Origin: Coleofasciculaceae cyanobacterium
GTDB taxonomy: Bacteria > Cyanobacteriota > Cyanobacteriia > Cyanobacteriales > Xenococcaceae
Length of the DNA stretch: 64,000 nucleotides
Assembly: GCA_036703275.1 (NCBI GenBank)
Contig: DATNPK010000098.1
Span: 80,419-144,418 of the forward strand
Reading direction: 5' to 3'
Below are positions 1-9,132 of this stretch, piece after piece (the first letter of the stretch is position 1; every line of letters begins with the position of its first letter). The notes under the pieces were generated by a model. The model searched no databases and was not told the DNA's origin. It was given only the letters and a program-made list of their open reading frames with translations. Made by a program: the position numbers and the translations under genes.

Positions 1-416
1 ATACCGTAACCGTCTTTCATGCGGCTGGGAATAGCATAATCTACCTTTGCTCCCAAATGTTTTAAGGCGCGTAACAGTAATGCAGTACTAGTCATGCCAT
101 CAGCATCATAGTCTCCACAGATGGCAATTTGTTCTTCATCAGCGATCGCATTCTTGATTAGCTCAACGCTTGCCTCTAAATCCACAAACTCCACCAAGGG
201 AGAAGGCAAATCCTGAGATTCTGGCTCAATGTAGGTGTGAGCTTCGTCAGCTGTAGCTATATCGCGATTAATTATTACCTGCGCTACCAAGGGCAATAAG
301 CCAGTAGAAACGCTTAACTCCTGAGCTTTGTCGGGTTGAGGCGTGGCAATGTGCCATCTTTGGTTTGGCAAACGTTGACGAAGAGGATAATCTTGATAGG
401 CTTGGCGATCGCTCAT
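1..416 (-). CDS. recJ: Single-stranded-DNA-specific exonuclease RecJ (N-terminal part, 3' end outside window)
   Basis: RecJ is a 5'-3' single-strand DNA exonuclease of the DHH phosphoesterase superfamily, used in recombinational and mismatch repair. The 138 visible residues begin MSDRQAYQDYPLRQR and carry the first catalytic motif GDYDADG at residues 101-107, which supplies metal-binding aspartates, followed by a TSTALLLRALK helix typical of the family. The ATG at 416 is chosen because the homologous N-terminus begins close by and the reading frame is open to the window edge. The DHH motif proper and the OB-fold lie outside the window. It runs in the same direction as the LCP gene but begins about 80 bases below that gene's stop, so the two may be independent. 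Confidence is high because the GDYDADG context is diagnostic. Confidence 0.9.
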   Translation of the reverse strand, partial: MSDRQAYQDYPLRQRLPNQRWHIATPQPDKAQELSVSTGLLPLVAQVIINRDIATADEAHTYIEPESQDLPSPLVEFVDLEASVELIKNAIADEEQIAICGDYDADGMTSTALLLRALKHLGAKVDYAIPSRMKDGYG

Positions 417-498
417 TACGAGAATTTAAAGATTTACAGGGGCAACCAAAAGTATAGCAAGATTAGCTCTCAGCCTTTAAAACAGTTTAATCGAGTGG

Positions 499-2022
499 CT
501 AGTTGCTAAAATTTTCGGCCGATTCCAATTCTTCTGGTCCCAAATTTGATTTGATTAACTGTTGCAGCTGTTTTTTCCAATCTCGACCAAGCTGCACCGT
601 AATGTCAGAATTAAGTTCTCCTGTACTTTCTACCACCACTTCTCCGACACCGAGAATTGAACGCACTTGTTCGGCTGCTTCATCATCTCCTGATTGAGCA
701 ATCACTCTAGTTTTAGCCAAGGGATCTTGCCAATTTTTGCTAGCGTTTACTCTGGTGTAACCTGCTTCTCTAAGCTTATCTAAAGCTGACTGTAACACTT
801 CTTGATTCTCGGTGCTGTCCTGCACTGAGATTCTCATGCGAGGATTACTGATGTCGGGTATACCTTCTAAGCTAGCATATTGGTTATTAGCAATCGCCCC
901 GTCATCTCGATCTCTAGGTAAATTAAAATGCTTAGTCATTAACTGATTAATATTCTGATAGTTAGGCAGCCAATAGCTAACAGATTCATCGGCGCTATTA
1001 AAGTCTCCAGGTAACATCATCATTTTGATTTGAGATCGCTCAATTTGCGAAGCGAAATTTGATAAAGCCATTAATTCTCGAACAGTTAAATTAGTATCTA
1101 AATGAGATTGAATTATCGCAAGTAATTTAGGAATTTTAACGACCGTGGCGGGTTTAAGCGTTTGCTCTACTGCCGAACGCATCAACATTTGCTGGCGTTG
1201 CACTCGCGAGATATCGCCATACTCATCATAGCGATAACGTAAAAATTGCATTGATTTGTCGCCATCTAAATGCTGAATGCCTTTTTTCAGGTCGATATAG
1301 AGATGTTGGCTAAAGTCGTTGTACTTCATATCTTTAGGTACATTAACCGTAACCCCACCCAAAGCGTCAATTAACTTTTCCACTCCCTGAACGTTAACCC
1401 GCACATAGCGATCGATATTTATACCACCCAGCAATTCACTCGCTACCGCGGCAGTTAAAGCAGGACCACCATATTTATTAGCATGATTAATTTTTCTGAC
1501 GCCATATCTTTCAATATAAACACGGGTATCCCTGGGAATAGATAACACGGACACTTTCTCTTGTTTGGGATCGAACCTCAACAGCAACATACTGTCACTT
1601 AGACCCTCAAACGAGTTGACTAAGTATTGATAGCCAACATCTTTTTTTTGGTATTTAATTCCTTCATTGTCTAAGTCAGAACTAATAACCTTGATCCCTA
1701 AGACTAAAATATTTACAGGACGTTTTAATTCTGGCAGGTTTAGGTTTTTAGCAGTCACTGTTTCTGTTTGACTAAAAACTTGTTGTTCTTCGTTACTCAG
1801 GTTTGCTTGCTGTAAGGGGGATGCAGTCGATAGAGCTACGGCTAAAAATGCACCAACTGCTGCCGAAACGACAGATACACTAGCCAAACCAAACCCAACT
1901 AAAATAGCTCTTCTCTTGTTCAATTTCTTCTTTTGGTTTTTAAGGGGGTAGTTAATCGAATTAGATTGAGCAGTAGTTTTCTTTCCCGAAGGAGTTGATT
2001 GATAGGCTTTTCTAAATGGCAC
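499..2022 (-). CDS. LytR-CpsA-Psr (LCP) family protein with C-terminal LytR_C domain
   Basis: LCP proteins transfer polyprenyl-linked glycopolymers to peptidoglycan or another envelope acceptor, acting on the outer face of the plasma membrane. The 507-residue product has a basic cytoplasmic tail (1-38), one membrane anchor (about 39-66) and an LCP domain (about 102-290). Family motifs visible are SIPRDTRV (pyrophosphate-binding arginine), KINHANKYGG and FLRYRYDEYGDISRVQRQQ. A second domain near residues 395-470 (MRISVQDSTENQEVLQSALDK and on) looks like LytR_C. Length and order match cyanobacterial LCP proteins. Cyanobacteria lack wall teichoic acid, so the substrate is probably a capsule or wall polysaccharide; that is inference. 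No neighbouring polysaccharide gene helps to decide. Confidence 0.9.
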   Translation of the reverse strand: MPFRKAYQSTPSGKKTTAQSNSINYPLKNQKKKLNKRRAILVGFGLASVSVVSAAVGAFLAVALSTASPLQQANLSNEEQQVFSQTETVTAKNLNLPELKRPVNILVLGIKVISSDLDNEGIKYQKKDVGYQYLVNSFEGLSDSMLLLRFDPKQEKVSVLSIPRDTRVYIERYGVRKINHANKYGGPALTAAVASELLGGINIDRYVRVNVQGVEKLIDALGGVTVNVPKDMKYNDFSQHLYIDLKKGIQHLDGDKSMQFLRYRYDEYGDISRVQRQQMLMRSAVEQTLKPATVVKIPKLLAIIQSHLDTNLTVRELMALSNFASQIERSQIKMMMLPGDFNSADESVSYWLPNYQNINQLMTKHFNLPRDRDDGAIANNQYASLEGIPDISNPRMRISVQDSTENQEVLQSALDKLREAGYTRVNASKNWQDPLAKTRVIAQSGDDEAAEQVRSILGVGEVVVESTGELNSDITVQLGRDWKKQLQQLIKSNLGPEELESAENFSN

Positions 2023-2292
2023 TGTATACCCTCACGCTAAATAAAAATTAAGATATGTATAAACACAAATGTAATTTGATTGATATTAACAGCTATTTGC
2101 CAGAAAAAATACCCAGGCTAAAAACTACAATCAAGACCAACTGAACGAAAATTTTAACTAATAATTCATTTTGCTTGGTTACTGCATACTCAGAAAATAT
2201 TGACTAATTTTAGCTTCTTTATTAGAGTAACGACAGGTTCGCTGCGCCAGCAATTTTAACGGTCTATTATCTTGCCAGATAATTGTTAAGAC

Positions 2293-2685
2293 TTAGTTCA
2301 TCTCGTTGCGAGAAAATAAACTTTGTTTGCCCAAACGAGACATGAGAAAAGTACAGGTCAAAAAATAGACTGTAGTAATCATGGCATTAGCGTAAAGCAG
2401 ACGGAAAGATACGATTTCCGACGAGGCATTACCTGCACCCCAAGAAAATAGACCGTAGCAACTTAGCCAAATCAGAATAAGATTAATCGATAGTCGGCTA
2501 ATTTTTTGTTGCTGGCGCAGCGAAGTTGTCGCGTTTGTCATATCTTCTTCTGAACTGAGTGAAGGATCGCTTTTAGCTCGATATAGAGTCCAGATAGCGG
2601 GAATTACCCCCACAATTGGTAGGAGATAAATCCAAAGCTGAAGATGTTGCTCGGTTTTTCTTTGAATATAAAATTGCTTGCTCAT
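2293..2685 (-). CDS. Conserved small membrane protein, function unknown
   Basis: I do not recognise this family. From the internal ATG at 2685 it encodes 130 residues starting MSKQFYIQRKTEQHLQLW. Three hydrophobic stretches are visible: about residues 14-30 (LWIYLLPIVGVIPAIW), 66-84 (LILIWLSCYGLFSW) and 95-116 (LLYANAMITTVYFLTCTFLM). A polar, glutamine-rich loop lies between the first two. It resembles short cyanobacterial DUF4870-like integral membrane proteins in layout only. A longer frame opens at 2730 but would overlap the divergent mobA start, so the downstream ATG is preferred. It shares a promoter region with mobA, facing the other way. Confidence 0.6.
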   Translation of the reverse strand: MSKQFYIQRKTEQHLQLWIYLLPIVGVIPAIWTLYRAKSDPSLSSEEDMTNATTSLRQQQKISRLSINLILIWLSCYGLFSWGAGNASSEIVSFRLLYANAMITTVYFLTCTFLMSRLGKQSLFSRNEMN

Positions 2686-2717
2686 GATATTTTTACTAAA
2701 TCGCCGATTCAGGTGTA

Positions 2718-3317
2718 ATGCTCGAACCAATTAAAAGTAAGATTAGCGCGATTGTCTTAGCTGGAGGAGAAAGTTCTCGCATGGGAAGAGACAAAGCTCT
2801 GTTAGATTTGGGTGGCAACACGCTGCTAAATCATGTTTGTTCGATCGCCAGTGAATGCGCTAGTCAAACTTATGTGGTGACACCTTGGATTGAAAAATAT
2901 CTGAGTGTCGTTCCTTCTAGTTGCCAATTAGTTAGAGAAAAGCTAATTTTAAACTCCAAATCTAATATTCCTCTAATTGGTTTTATTCAAGGAATGCAGC
3001 TAGTTAAGACAGAATGGGTCTTATTATTAGCTTGCGATTTACCTTATTTGTCTTCGTCTCAAGTAAAACAGTGGTCGCTAGCTTTGGCAACAGTATTACC
3101 CACAGAAATTGCCCTTTTGCCCCGCAGTGTTAAAGGATGGGAGCCTTTATGTGGTTTTTATCGTCGCAGATCCCTCGCTTCACTGAAAGCCTATCAGGGA
3201 AATGGAGGTCAATCTTTTCAATCTTGGTTAGCCGTACATCCCGTGAAAGAATTATCATTAAGCGATCGCCACTGTCTTTTTAACTGCAATACTCCCGAAG
3301 ACTGGGAATCAGTATAA
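2718..3317 (+). CDS. mobA: Molybdenum cofactor guanylyltransferase MobA
   Basis: MobA attaches GMP to molybdopterin to make the molybdopterin guanine dinucleotide cofactor used by enzymes such as nitrate reductase. The 199-residue protein starts with the nucleotidyltransferase signature IVLAGGESSRMGRDKALLDLGG (LAGG..S.RMG.DK at about residues 13-30). It also has the metal-binding aspartate context LLACDLPYL and the late motif EPLCGFYRR. Length matches the family. It lies upstream of and convergent with narB, whose product binds the finished bis-MGD cofactor, so the genomic context supports the assignment. No other Moco synthesis genes are in view. Confidence 0.93.
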   Translation: MLEPIKSKISAIVLAGGESSRMGRDKALLDLGGNTLLNHVCSIASECASQTYVVTPWIEKYLSVVPSSCQLVREKLILNSKSNIPLIGFIQGMQLVKTEWVLLLACDLPYLSSSQVKQWSLALATVLPTEIALLPRSVKGWEPLCGFYRRRSLASLKAYQGNGGQSFQSWLAVHPVKELSLSDRHCLFNCNTPEDWESV

Positions 3318-3420
3318 GGATCAAGGCTAAAAGCCAGCAATTGGTCACGAAAAAGTTATTGTCTAAAATAGACAACACTTTAAAATTATTACTAAAGTAC
3401 TAAAGTAAGAAGTTTTAAAA

Positions 3421-3837
3421 ATGCCCAAACCTACTCAGGCTCACTTAGAGCGAACCATCAATAAAAACGATTCCCTAGAAGTCAGGCAAAAAACCCTCAG
3501 CCAGATGCAATACTATATGGGAGCAAAATTAGTCGAGGTCAGGATAGATCCTCAAAAAGTAATTTATCGTTGGTCAATTAAAAATCAGGCAGACCAGCAA
3601 ATCTGTACCCTCAGCGCTTTTTGGGGCGAATCTCAACGCAAGCTGCTTTCTGGGGAAGAACCCCTAACTGGAGAAGAATTAACTAACTGTGCTAGAGCCA
3701 ACGCTTCGGCTGGCGTAGAAATGGCTGCCAAGCTATGTGGCTTTGGTTCAGATACGGCGGGTTTCCAAACCAAGTTACAAAAAACTGCTCGAGAATTAGA
3801 ACTGCCCTTAAATTCATTTAAGCAGTTAATTCCCTAA
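3421..3837 (+). CDS. Conserved cyanobacterial protein of unknown function next to narB
   Basis: I do not recognise a named family. The 138-residue product is soluble, without signal peptide or membrane segment. It opens with a basic, glutamine-rich helix (KTLSQMQYYMGAKLVEVRI). The middle has alternating strands (KVIYRWSIKNQADQQICTLSAFWG). A third part holds two cysteines in LTNCARANASAGVEMAAKLCGF. It begins about 100 bases after mobA on the same strand and ends only 6 bases from the stop of the convergent narB, so it sits inside the nitrate-reduction locus. A role in nitrate assimilation or Moco handling is possible but rests only on position. Confidence 0.7.
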   Translation: MPKPTQAHLERTINKNDSLEVRQKTLSQMQYYMGAKLVEVRIDPQKVIYRWSIKNQADQQICTLSAFWGESQRKLLSGEEPLTGEELTNCARANASAGVEMAAKLCGFGSDTAGFQTKLQKTARELELPLNSFKQLIP

Positions 3838-3843
3838 TTAACT

Positions 3844-6168
3844 TCAGACTGACATTGATTTTTCAACTATGTCAGGTATAGCATCTTTAGAGCTATGGTT
3901 ACTGAAAGAATCTTCAAATTTTACGGGGGTCAAATTTACGGCACAAGCCTTTAATTCTGGCTGCAAAGAAATAGGACAGGCTTCTGGATGAGTCAGCAGA
4001 TTTGCCTCACCGTTGTCTGTCCACAATGCCCCCCAATGCATTGGAACAAAGACCGTACCAGGAACGATCGCTTTGGTAATTTTAGCTGCAAAACGCCCTC
4101 CGCCTCGGCGCGATCGCACTTCAACCATGGTTTGCTCTTCAATACCTAGTTTGGCAGCGTCTCTGGGGTGAATTTCGATAAATGACTGAGGTTGCTTCTT
4201 CATGATTTTTTCAATCCGCCCCGTGCGAGTCATAGTATGCCAGTGTTCATAGAGGCGACCTATAGTTAAAACAAAGGGATATTTAATATCAATGGGTTCA
4301 GCTAATCCTTTGGAGTGCAAAGCAGTGAATCTGGCTCGTCCATCAGGAGTATTAAATCGACGATCGGTATAAAGTCTTTTAGCTACAAAAGTTTCTTCTT
4401 TACCTTTGAACAAATTGGAAAACAAACCTTTGGCTGGCTCACTATTGTCAGCGACATTGTTGGCAGTATCACAGGTCAAAGCAATGTTTGGCAATTTATG
4501 GTTATCGATTTCTTCTAAAGGACAGGGCCACTGGATAGCTCCCTGTTGACGTAATCTCCCGTGACTCAAGCCACTCATATCACAGGGACGACCTTTAGTT
4601 AAGCTGACAAACTCTTGATAAACTTGAGCGGAATTAGCAAAATTAAACTCTTTGGTAAAACCTAAACGACGACCAACCTCGGCAAAGATCTCCCAATCTG
4701 GTCGAGCTTCTCCTGGTGCTTGGCGAAACTTGGAACAAAGGGTAACAACCCTTTCGGAGTTAGTCATAGTGCCAGTTTTTTCGCCCCACTGGGCTGCGGG
4801 TAAAACCACATGGGCAAAGCTAGCCGTTTCCATCGGATAGTAAGCATCCTGTACGATAGTGAAAGGCGATCGCAACAAGGCTTTTTTGGTTCTAACCAAG
4901 TCAGGCATACTTACCGCAGGATTGGTCGCAGCGACCCAAAATAGCCCAACGTCTCCTGTTTCCAAACCAGTAATCATACTCCAGACATCTTTACCAGGAA
5001 CAGGGTTGATCCTACCTGGAGGTAGCTGCCAGGCTTGCTCTAATTCTGCACGATGACTAGGATTTTTAACTGCTCGATAACCAGGAATCAGATGAGAGAG
5101 TCCTCCTGTTTCTCTACCCCCCATAGCATTAGGCTGTCCTGTAAGGGAAAATGGTCCCGCCCCTGGTTTCCCAATGTTGCCCGTCATTAAGTGTAGGTTA
5201 ATAATACTGCTGACTTTTGCCGTTCCCTCAGAAGATTGATTTACGCCCATCGACCAGAGTGACAAAACTTTTTCTGATTCTGCCCAGTAGCGGGCTGCTT
5301 GTTCTAAATGATCGATACGGATACCGCAGCGACGAGCGACTAGTTCGGGAGGATAGTCTTTAATTACCTGAGTAAAATTGCTAAAGCCTTGAGTGCATTC
5401 ATCAATAAATAAAGTATCTAGTTCGCCCCAACGAAGCAACAGATGAGCAATGCCGTTGAGCAGATCTATATCTGTGCCTGGCTGAATTGCTAAATGTAAG
5501 TCTGCATCCTTTGCTGTTTTAGTTTCACGCGGATCGACCACAATCATTTTGACCTTGCGGTTTTTCTTGTGCTGCATCCGTAAACGATTATAGACAATAG
5601 GATGACATTCAGCGGTGTTCGTGCCAATCAGAAAGGCACAGTCGGTTAACTCCAGATCTTCGTAGCACGAAGGAGGACCATCCGAACCCAGGCTTTGGAT
5701 ATATCCTGACACTGCAGAAGACATACACAGACGGGAATTGGCATCAAAATTATTTGTACCCAAGCAGCCTTTAAGCAGTTTTTGAGCAATATAGTAATCT
5801 TCGCTTTGAAACTGTCCCGAACCATACATACAAATTGCATCTGAACCCCGAGTATCTCTAACTTTTTTAATTCGAGCTACTATTCGATCTAATGCCTCAT
5901 CCCAACTAACTCGCTTAAATTCTTGATCTAAGCTATTCCGCATCAGCGGATATTTGAGGCGGTCTTTATCCAAGGATTCAGCGACTGTACCACCTTTAAC
6001 ACATATTTTACCTTTACTGGACGGATGAGAGCGATCGCCTCTAACTTGCCAAAGCGGATTCCCTTGATTGTCTCTTTGAATCGATTTTCCTGGTTGTGCT
6101 GGAGGTAAAACTTCTAGTCCACAGCCAACACCACAGTAGGGACACAGAGTTTTTATTGGTTCGCTCAC
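3844..6168 (-). CDS. narB: Ferredoxin-dependent assimilatory nitrate reductase NarB
   Basis: NarB reduces nitrate to nitrite in the cytoplasm with electrons from reduced ferredoxin, using a [4Fe-4S] cluster and Mo-bis-MGD. The 774-residue protein has the N-terminal cluster cysteines C9, C12 and C16 ([13 protein letters not shown]) and C56 (GKICVKGG). It has the molybdopterin oxidoreductase core with the candidate Mo-ligand cysteine in [13 protein letters not shown] and a C-terminal molydopterin-binding domain ([10 protein letters not shown] onward, ending near VPMHWGALW). Length is slightly above the usual 710-740 because of a linker near residues 575-620 and a polar C-terminal tail. A GTG start is used with AAGGAAAG upstream. 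It lies 218 bases after nrtP on the same strand, with a terminator-like hairpin between, so it may have partly separate expression. Confidence 0.96.
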   Translation of the reverse strand: MSEPIKTLCPYCGVGCGLEVLPPAQPGKSIQRDNQGNPLWQVRGDRSHPSSKGKICVKGGTVAESLDKDRLKYPLMRNSLDQEFKRVSWDEALDRIVARIKKVRDTRGSDAICMYGSGQFQSEDYYIAQKLLKGCLGTNNFDANSRLCMSSAVSGYIQSLGSDGPPSCYEDLELTDCAFLIGTNTAECHPIVYNRLRMQHKKNRKVKMIVVDPRETKTAKDADLHLAIQPGTDIDLLNGIAHLLLRWGELDTLFIDECTQGFSNFTQVIKDYPPELVARRCGIRIDHLEQAARYWAESEKVLSLWSMGVNQSSEGTAKVSSIINLHLMTGNIGKPGAGPFSLTGQPNAMGGRETGGLSHLIPGYRAVKNPSHRAELEQAWQLPPGRINPVPGKDVWSMITGLETGDVGLFWVAATNPAVSMPDLVRTKKALLRSPFTIVQDAYYPMETASFAHVVLPAAQWGEKTGTMTNSERVVTLCSKFRQAPGEARPDWEIFAEVGRRLGFTKEFNFANSAQVYQEFVSLTKGRPCDMSGLSHGRLRQQGAIQWPCPLEEIDNHKLPNIALTCDTANNVADNSEPAKGLFSNLFKGKEETFVAKRLYTDRRFNTPDGRARFTALHSKGLAEPIDIKYPFVLTIGRLYEHWHTMTRTGRIEKIMKKQPQSFIEIHPRDAAKLGIEEQTMVEVRSRRGGGRFAAKITKAIVPGTVFVPMHWGALWTDNGEANLLTHPEACPISLQPELKACAVNLTPVKFEDSFSNHSSKDAIPDIVEKSMSV

Positions 6169-6320
6169 TTTCCTTCTCTCTCAGTTAAATATTTACAGAT
6201 GTTAAAAGCTTATTTATCTAGGTTTCTTAAGACTTTTGCCAGGTTATATCTTAAAATTCGCCATGATTGCTGCTAATAATCATACTTAATTGAAATTTTT
6301 TTTTAGTTTTCTCTAGCAAC

Positions 6321-6359
6321 CAAAAAGTGCCGAGAATACTTGCTTATGTTCTCAGCACT
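6321..6359 (-). terminator. Rho-independent terminator after nrtP
   Basis: Read on the minus strand the arms are AGTGCTGAGAA and TTCTCGGCACT, which pair over 11 positions with one G-U wobble around a 12-base loop, and are followed at once by TTTTTGG. The position, 28 bases below the nrtP stop and about 150 bases above the narB start, suggests it ends or attenuates nrtP transcripts. Confidence 0.75.
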
Positions 6360-6386
6360 AAATTAGTATTAGTCGCTCATTACTGA

Positions 6387-7934
6387 TTAGATTTTTTCAG
6401 GCTCTAAAGTAGGCTCAAGTAACGATTTTTCTTCATCATGATGAGCCTCGGCAAATGAACCCTTGGGTTCTTTGAGAACTACAAAACATAATCCTGCAAC
6501 GATTAACGCTGTTACACCCATAATTTGGAAAAAGCGCGCATCTGCTGCTGCTTCAATGGCTGGAGAAGGATCGGCTCCACCACCTAACCAACCAGGAAGC
6601 AAACTAAAAATTGTCAAATAAGCTACTGCTCCAACGTTACCGTATGCTCCCACATTACCAGCCACCTGACCAGTTACACGTTTTTTAATTAAAGGCACGA
6701 TCGAAAACGTAGAACCTTCCCCTGCTTGCACAAAGAAAGAGCAAGCCATAGTCAAAACAACCGCAGCAGGTAAAAACCAGCCGCTGCCGACTTGGCTCAA
6801 AAGTAGATAGCCAATACCCATACAGGCTGTTAAGACACCCATGGTCATTTTACGACTACCTAATTTATCAGAAATCAAACCACCGCCAGGACGAGCAGCT
6901 AAGTTCATGAAAGCGTAGCTAGAGGCAATCATCCCCGCGGCAGCTTTAGATAAATCAAATGTCCCTTCAAAAAAGGCAGGAAGCATGGAAACTACAGCTA
7001 GTTCTGAACCAAAGTTAACAACGTAGGTCAGCTCTAAAATTGCTACCTGGGAAAAATCGTAGCGATCTTCTGCGGGATAGCGTTTCTTGCCTGTCATCAG
7101 GTCTTTGTTTACTGCCCAGCAATTATAAGCTTGGAATAAATATAATCCTAGTAAAGCAAACCAGATAATATACATTGTGCCTGTGCCATACAGACCCAAC
7201 TTCATTAATCGCCAAGCAACCAGCATCAAGATTCCAGTTAAAGGAACATTCATCAACATTAAGAACCAGAAATCTTTTTTGGTGGTAACTTCTAGACCTC
7301 TAGCACTTTTAGGACGACGATACACTTTGCCAGGAGGAGTATCTTTGGCGTTTAAGAGATAGAAAATTCCATAGAGAGCAGCGATAATACCTGTGGAAGC
7401 GATCGCAGCACGCCAGTTAATGCCCGAACCAGGCGCACCGAATGACAACCAGCCAGCGAAAATAGCTAATGTAAATGCGGAGAAAGCAGAACCAAAGTTA
7501 CCCCAGCCACCATAAATACCTTCAGCTAGACCGATTTCTCTAGGCGGAAACCATTCTGCAACCATGCGAATTCCAATTACAAAACCCGCACCAACAATAC
7601 CAATCAATAAGCGAGAAATCACTAGCTGACTAAAGTTTTGTGCCGAGGCAAACATGATACAGGGAATTGAAGCATACATTAGTAGCAAAGAATAAGTTAG
7701 TCGGGGACCAAACTTATCGAGCAACATCCCAATAATAATCCGAGCAGGAACAGTTAGAGCTACGTTACAAATAGCCAGAGTTTTGATTTGTTCTCCTGTT
7801 AAACCCAGGTCGGCTTGGATAGTAGTTGCCAGAGGGGGCAGATTGAACCAAACTACAAATGTTAAAAAGAATGCAAACCAAGTAATATGTAGAATTTTGT
7901 ATCTACCCTGGAATTGCCACATTTCTCCGAGCAT
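6387..7934 (-). CDS. nrtP: Nitrate/nitrite permease, NNP family of the MFS (NrtP/NapA type)
   Basis: This is a twelve-helix major-facilitator transporter that brings nitrate (and nitrite) into the cell by proton-coupled transport. The 515-residue sequence shows the two glycine-rich nitrate signatures of the NNP family: EGIYGGWGNFGSAFSAF in the first half and AGNVGAYGNVGAVAYL in the second. The arginine motif GMLLDKFGPR lies between helices 2 and 3. A longer cytoplasmic loop in the middle (about 200-290) and an acidic C-terminal tail are as in cyanobacterial NrtP. The start follows AAGGAAGG at good spacing. It is upstream of narB, so uptake and reduction are co-located. A candidate NtcA site lies 249 bases upstream. 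Confidence 0.94.
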   Translation of the reverse strand: MLGEMWQFQGRYKILHITWFAFFLTFVVWFNLPPLATTIQADLGLTGEQIKTLAICNVALTVPARIIIGMLLDKFGPRLTYSLLLMYASIPCIMFASAQNFSQLVISRLLIGIVGAGFVIGIRMVAEWFPPREIGLAEGIYGGWGNFGSAFSAFTLAIFAGWLSFGAPGSGINWRAAIASTGIIAALYGIFYLLNAKDTPPGKVYRRPKSARGLEVTTKKDFWFLMLMNVPLTGILMLVAWRLMKLGLYGTGTMYIIWFALLGLYLFQAYNCWAVNKDLMTGKKRYPAEDRYDFSQVAILELTYVVNFGSELAVVSMLPAFFEGTFDLSKAAAGMIASSYAFMNLAARPGGGLISDKLGSRKMTMGVLTACMGIGYLLLSQVGSGWFLPAAVVLTMACSFFVQAGEGSTFSIVPLIKKRVTGQVAGNVGAYGNVGAVAYLTIFSLLPGWLGGGADPSPAIEAAADARFFQIMGVTALIVAGLCFVVLKEPKGSFAEAHHDEEKSLLEPTLEPEKI

Positions 7935-8571
7935 TATTTACCTTCCTTTAATGTTTAAAATCACCATATTTAATGCCTAAAACTTAGATATCAAATACTA
8001 AAGCACTGCAAAATTATTAAATGTCTATTTATTTGCTTTTTAATTTACTTATTGCATAGGTAAGATTTGCCGCTCAAACTATTTATCTTGATCGAGCATC
8101 TTCAAGAACTATAGAAGTTGTCTCTAATTCTTAAGATGTGTTTATCTTGGGGTAATAATTACATTTACCAATAGGTTTTATAGTATATTTAGATACAAAA
8201 CTTCTTCGATAAGTAGTTTGATATGTGTTTTTTACATAACTACGATACTTTTATTGCATATATTGAATTAAGCTTTTTTGGCATAACTCGAAAATAGCAG
8301 AAAGAAATGATTTGAAGCGTCTAAGTTAATTTGAAAAATCGGTAATTTTTTTAGCTAGCTCTTTTTGTAGCATCAAACCTGATCAACTTTAATCGAGCTA
8401 ATTAATTTATTTTTAAGGTCAATCAAAATGGTGCAATCAAGAATGAACAAGCTGTATGCTAACTAGCTTAATTTTCAATTAAGGCGATCGCCTTTGCATA
8501 TTTAGTCACTTTCCAACGTATTCAAAAGTGTATTCAAAAGTTAATTAATCAGTTTACGGTCTAGAAATATT
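7935..8571. other. Long AT-rich divergent spacer between nrtP and the curlin-like gene
   Basis: The 637-base spacer has no convincing reading frame. It is strongly AT-rich and holds a candidate NtcA box (listed separately) and one HIP1 octamer near 8484. It must contain promoters for both divergent genes; I cannot place the one for the curlin-like gene. Confidence 0.5.
8183..8196 (-). promoter_or_regulatory. Candidate NtcA binding site upstream of nrtP
   Basis: The sequence GTA-TATTTAGA-TAC is an exact match to the NtcA consensus GTA-N8-TAC. NtcA is the cyanobacterial nitrogen-control activator, whose class II promoters carry the box near -41.5 and a -10 box about 22 bases downstream. Reading towards nrtP, an AATTAT hexamer lies at 8160-8155, at that spacing, predicting a start near 8148 and a leader of about 214 bases. 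The box is palindromic and could also serve the divergent gene. Match and spacing are seen; binding is inference. Confidence 0.6.
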
Positions 8572-9003
8572 ATGTCTAAACAATTATTATCTTTAAGTAT
8601 TGTGGCAAGCATCTTGATTCCTAACATTGTTTTAGCCGAACAGGTAGTTGTGCAGCAGGGAAGCACCAATGCTACAGCCATAGGCAACCATAACTTTGCT
8701 GCTAGCAGTGTTGAGCAGTCCGCAACTCAAAACCAGTCTGCTAACCCCAATGCCTATATTAACGAGCAAGGACAGACTGTTGTTCAACAGGGACAAAGTA
8801 GTGCTGCTGCTGTTGGTCAAGACAATGTAGTAATCAGTGAGATTGAGCAAAATAGCGTACAAAATCAATCTGGCAACTATGGCGATCCTAACAATCAGCA
8901 AGCAATACAAAATGCCACCGATAATGCAGCAGCAATCGGCCAGCAGAACACTATTATCAACACTACTGGACAATATAACCTACAAAATCAGTGGAGCTAT
9001 TAG
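8572..9003 (+). CDS. Secreted curlin-like repeat protein
   Basis: The 143-residue product has a signal peptide (MSKQLLSLSIVASILIPNIVLA, likely cleaved before EQ) followed by nearly three imperfect repeats of about 40 residues. Each repeat holds a pattern like Q-x(5)-N/S-A-A-A-I/V-G-Q-x-N followed by a Q-x(3)-QNQ stretch. Examples are STNATAIGNHN, QSSAAAVGQDN and TDNAAAIGQQN, then ATQNQSA, SVQNQSG and NLQNQWS. Regular Q/N and small residues with a signal peptide are how curlin subunits (CsgA/CsgB) and similar beta-solenoid amyloids look. No csgE, csgF or csgG homologue is in the window, so an export route is unknown. An extracellular fibre or surface role is inference; the repeat structure is directly visible. 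Confidence 0.65.
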   Translation: MSKQLLSLSIVASILIPNIVLAEQVVVQQGSTNATAIGNHNFAASSVEQSATQNQSANPNAYINEQGQTVVQQGQSSAAAVGQDNVVISEIEQNSVQNQSGNYGDPNNQQAIQNATDNAAAIGQQNTIINTTGQYNLQNQWSY

Positions 9004-9132
9004 TATTAGATCGAGAAAGGCAACAGGGACAAGTTCAGGGGAGATAATTTAACTGTTGTATGAGTCTATGAATAAGCCACTAGCTTACCCTTCGATTCTC
9101 AACCCAGGTTTTAACCTAAAAAAAGCCTCAAC

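Noticed and set aside
8632..8973. Antisense frame over the curlin-like gene
   Set aside because: It is generated by the repetitive Q/N/A codons of the sense strand; no start signal and poor composition.
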